Assembly: GCA_016716535.1 (NCBI GenBank)
Contig: JADJWD010000003.1
Location: forward strand, 62,001 to 126,000
Reading direction: 5' to 3'
Origin: Betaproteobacteria bacterium
Lineage (GTDB): Bacteria > Pseudomonadota > Gammaproteobacteria > Burkholderiales > Burkholderiaceae_C
Length of the DNA: 64,000 nt
The translations under genes and the position numbers were made by a program. The notes beneath the pieces are model-generated. The model saw only the letters and a program-made list of their open reading frames with translations, ran no database searches and had not been told where the DNA came from. This document shows positions 63,220 through 64,000 of the stretch, piece by piece (position 1 is the first letter of the stretch; each line of letters begins with the position of its first letter).

Positions 63220-64000
63220 TCAGCCGAGCGAGAGTTCGTCGCCGCGGCGCGCCGCCTGCCAGTCCATCCACCAGGCGAAGAGCTTCACGCCGGCAAACGC
63301 GCCGGCCGCCATGCCGAGCAGGAAGATCCAGCCGCTCGGGTCGCCGTTGGTCACCGTGGCGAAGAAGGCGCCGATGTTGCAGCCCATCGCGATGCGCGCG
63401 CCCAGGCCCATCAGCGCGCCGCCGACGATCGCGAAGACGGCCGCTTCCAGCGACGGCAGCTTCCACTTGAACTCGCGGCGGGCGAGCGCCATCATCGCCG
63501 CGCCGAGGATGATGCCGATCGACATGTAGCCCGGCGCGTTCAGCCACGGCGGCGGCAGCCCGTTGTCGAGGCCGAAGAAGATGTTGTCGCTGATCGGCCA
63601 GTTCAGCCGCTCGAGCACCCAGCCGCCCCACTGCGCTTCCTGCGTCGTGATGTACCAGTAGCCCGGGTCGAAGACGGTGTCCTGGATCGACAGGCCCGTG
63701 CGCCGCCCCATCGCCGCGAGCATCTCGCCGAAGTTGGCGATGCCGTAGTGGTCGCGCAGCACGCCGGTGACCCACATGTGCGCGCCGGCCAGCACGCCGA
63801 GGCCAGCGCCGGCGAGCGCCGTGTTGCGCGACGAGGTCGCCATCGACCACAGGCCGCGCAGGTGGTCGCCGAAGGTCGGCGCGGTGATCTTCGCGCGGCG
63901 CAGGTGGCCCGGGCGGTAGTAGATGGCGTACAGCAGCACCAGCAGCACGGCCACCGGCAAGAGCGCCACGACGACGAGGTTCACGAAGATCGCGAGCCCC
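63220..64000 (-). CDS. YeeE/YedE family membrane transporter (partial, N-terminus off window)
   Basis: At least 260 residues with several helices, open to the right edge (…GLAIFVNLVVVALLPVAVLLVLLYAIYY). The motif ARIAMGCNIGAFFATVTNGDPSGWIFLLGMAAGAFAGVKL is the YeeE/YedE signature, with the conserved Cys. YeeE imports thiosulfate; YedE is tied to selenium or sulfur metabolism and is often paired with TusA, as here. A GTG at 63984 could be a start, but the hydrophobic stretch upstream and family length near 400 residues argue that it is truncated. Confidence 0.85.
   Translation of the reverse strand, partial: GLAIFVNLVVVALLPVAVLLVLLYAIYYRPGHLRRAKITAPTFGDHLRGLWSMATSSRNTALAGAGLGVLAGAHMWVTGVLRDHYGIANFGEMLAAMGRRTGLSIQDTVFDPGYWYITTQEAQWGGWVLERLNWPISDNIFFGLDNGLPPPWLNAPGYMSIGIILGAAMMALARREFKWKLPSLEAAVFAIVGGALMGLGARIAMGCNIGAFFATVTNGDPSGWIFLLGMAAGAFAGVKLFAWWMDWQAARRGDELSLG

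Overview
This 64 kb window is chromosomal DNA of a very GC-rich Gram-negative bacterium. Gene content and order point to a betaproteobacterium of the Burkholderiales (Rubrivivax/Leptothrix/Methylibium-like): dnaX-ybaB-recR, ribF/ileS/lspA, mltG-tmk-holB-pilZ-tatD, DUF3138 and DUF2189 proteins, MipA/OmpV and a hemerythrin. The taxon is inferred from these families, not from a marker gene. No tRNA, rRNA, CRISPR array, insertion sequence or prophage was seen. Genes are tightly packed, and no gene-free stretch exceeds about 300 bases.

Layout. 1-9.2 kb: housekeeping genes (dnaX end, ybaB, recR, a DUF2189 membrane protein, an MFS transporter, lspA, ileS, a MipA-like outer-membrane protein, ribF). 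9.2-16.4 kb: a glycan block with three GT-B glycosyltransferases, a DUF5672 protein, a methyltransferase and an amylo-alpha-1,6-glucosidase. 16.5-19.9 kb: an S58 peptidase and a pair of acyl-CoA dehydrogenases. 20.1-25.0 kb: an unusual same-strand trio made of an FHA protein with a type VI-like C-terminus, a cyclic-nucleotide-binding protein and a 985-residue membrane Fe-S/ferredoxin/FAD fusion. 25.2-31.3 kb: a small protein, an ankyrin protein, tatD, pilZ, holB, tmk, mltG and ygfZ. 31.3-36.5 kb: a thioesterase-GNAT fusion, a badly damaged hydrolase containing a poly-G block, an iron alcohol dehydrogenase, isocitrate lyase and an amidotransferase.

36.7-51 kb is a polyamine region. It has a hemerythrin with an FNR-like box, an Lrp regulator, two class III transaminases, a gamma-glutamyl-putrescine module (puuB, puuD, puuA), a potFGHI-type ABC importer, a DUF3138 porin-like protein and an EamA exporter. 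Uptake, gamma-glutamylation, oxidation or transamination, and hydrolysis are encoded side by side. 51.0-54.0 kb holds dusA, mtnA and a class II aldolase, overlapping as one operon and suggesting 5'-methylthioadenosine salvage.

54.0-64.0 kb, all on the minus strand, is the most interesting part. It resembles the ext porin-cytochrome clusters linked to extracellular electron transfer and selenite/tellurite reduction: a YedE-type transporter, TusA, two DsrE-like proteins, a rhodanese-like lipoprotein (ExtH-like), a pentaheme lipoprotein cytochrome (ExtKL-like), a small exported CxC protein, an anchored triheme cytochrome and an outer-membrane porin (ExtI-like). A histidine kinase and a sigma-54 activator follow. 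The longest internal gap carries a near-consensus -24/-12 sigma-54 promoter and two 17-bp repeats exactly 30 bp apart. My reading is a regulated sulfur- or chalcogen-handling electron conduit. The cluster continues beyond the right edge.
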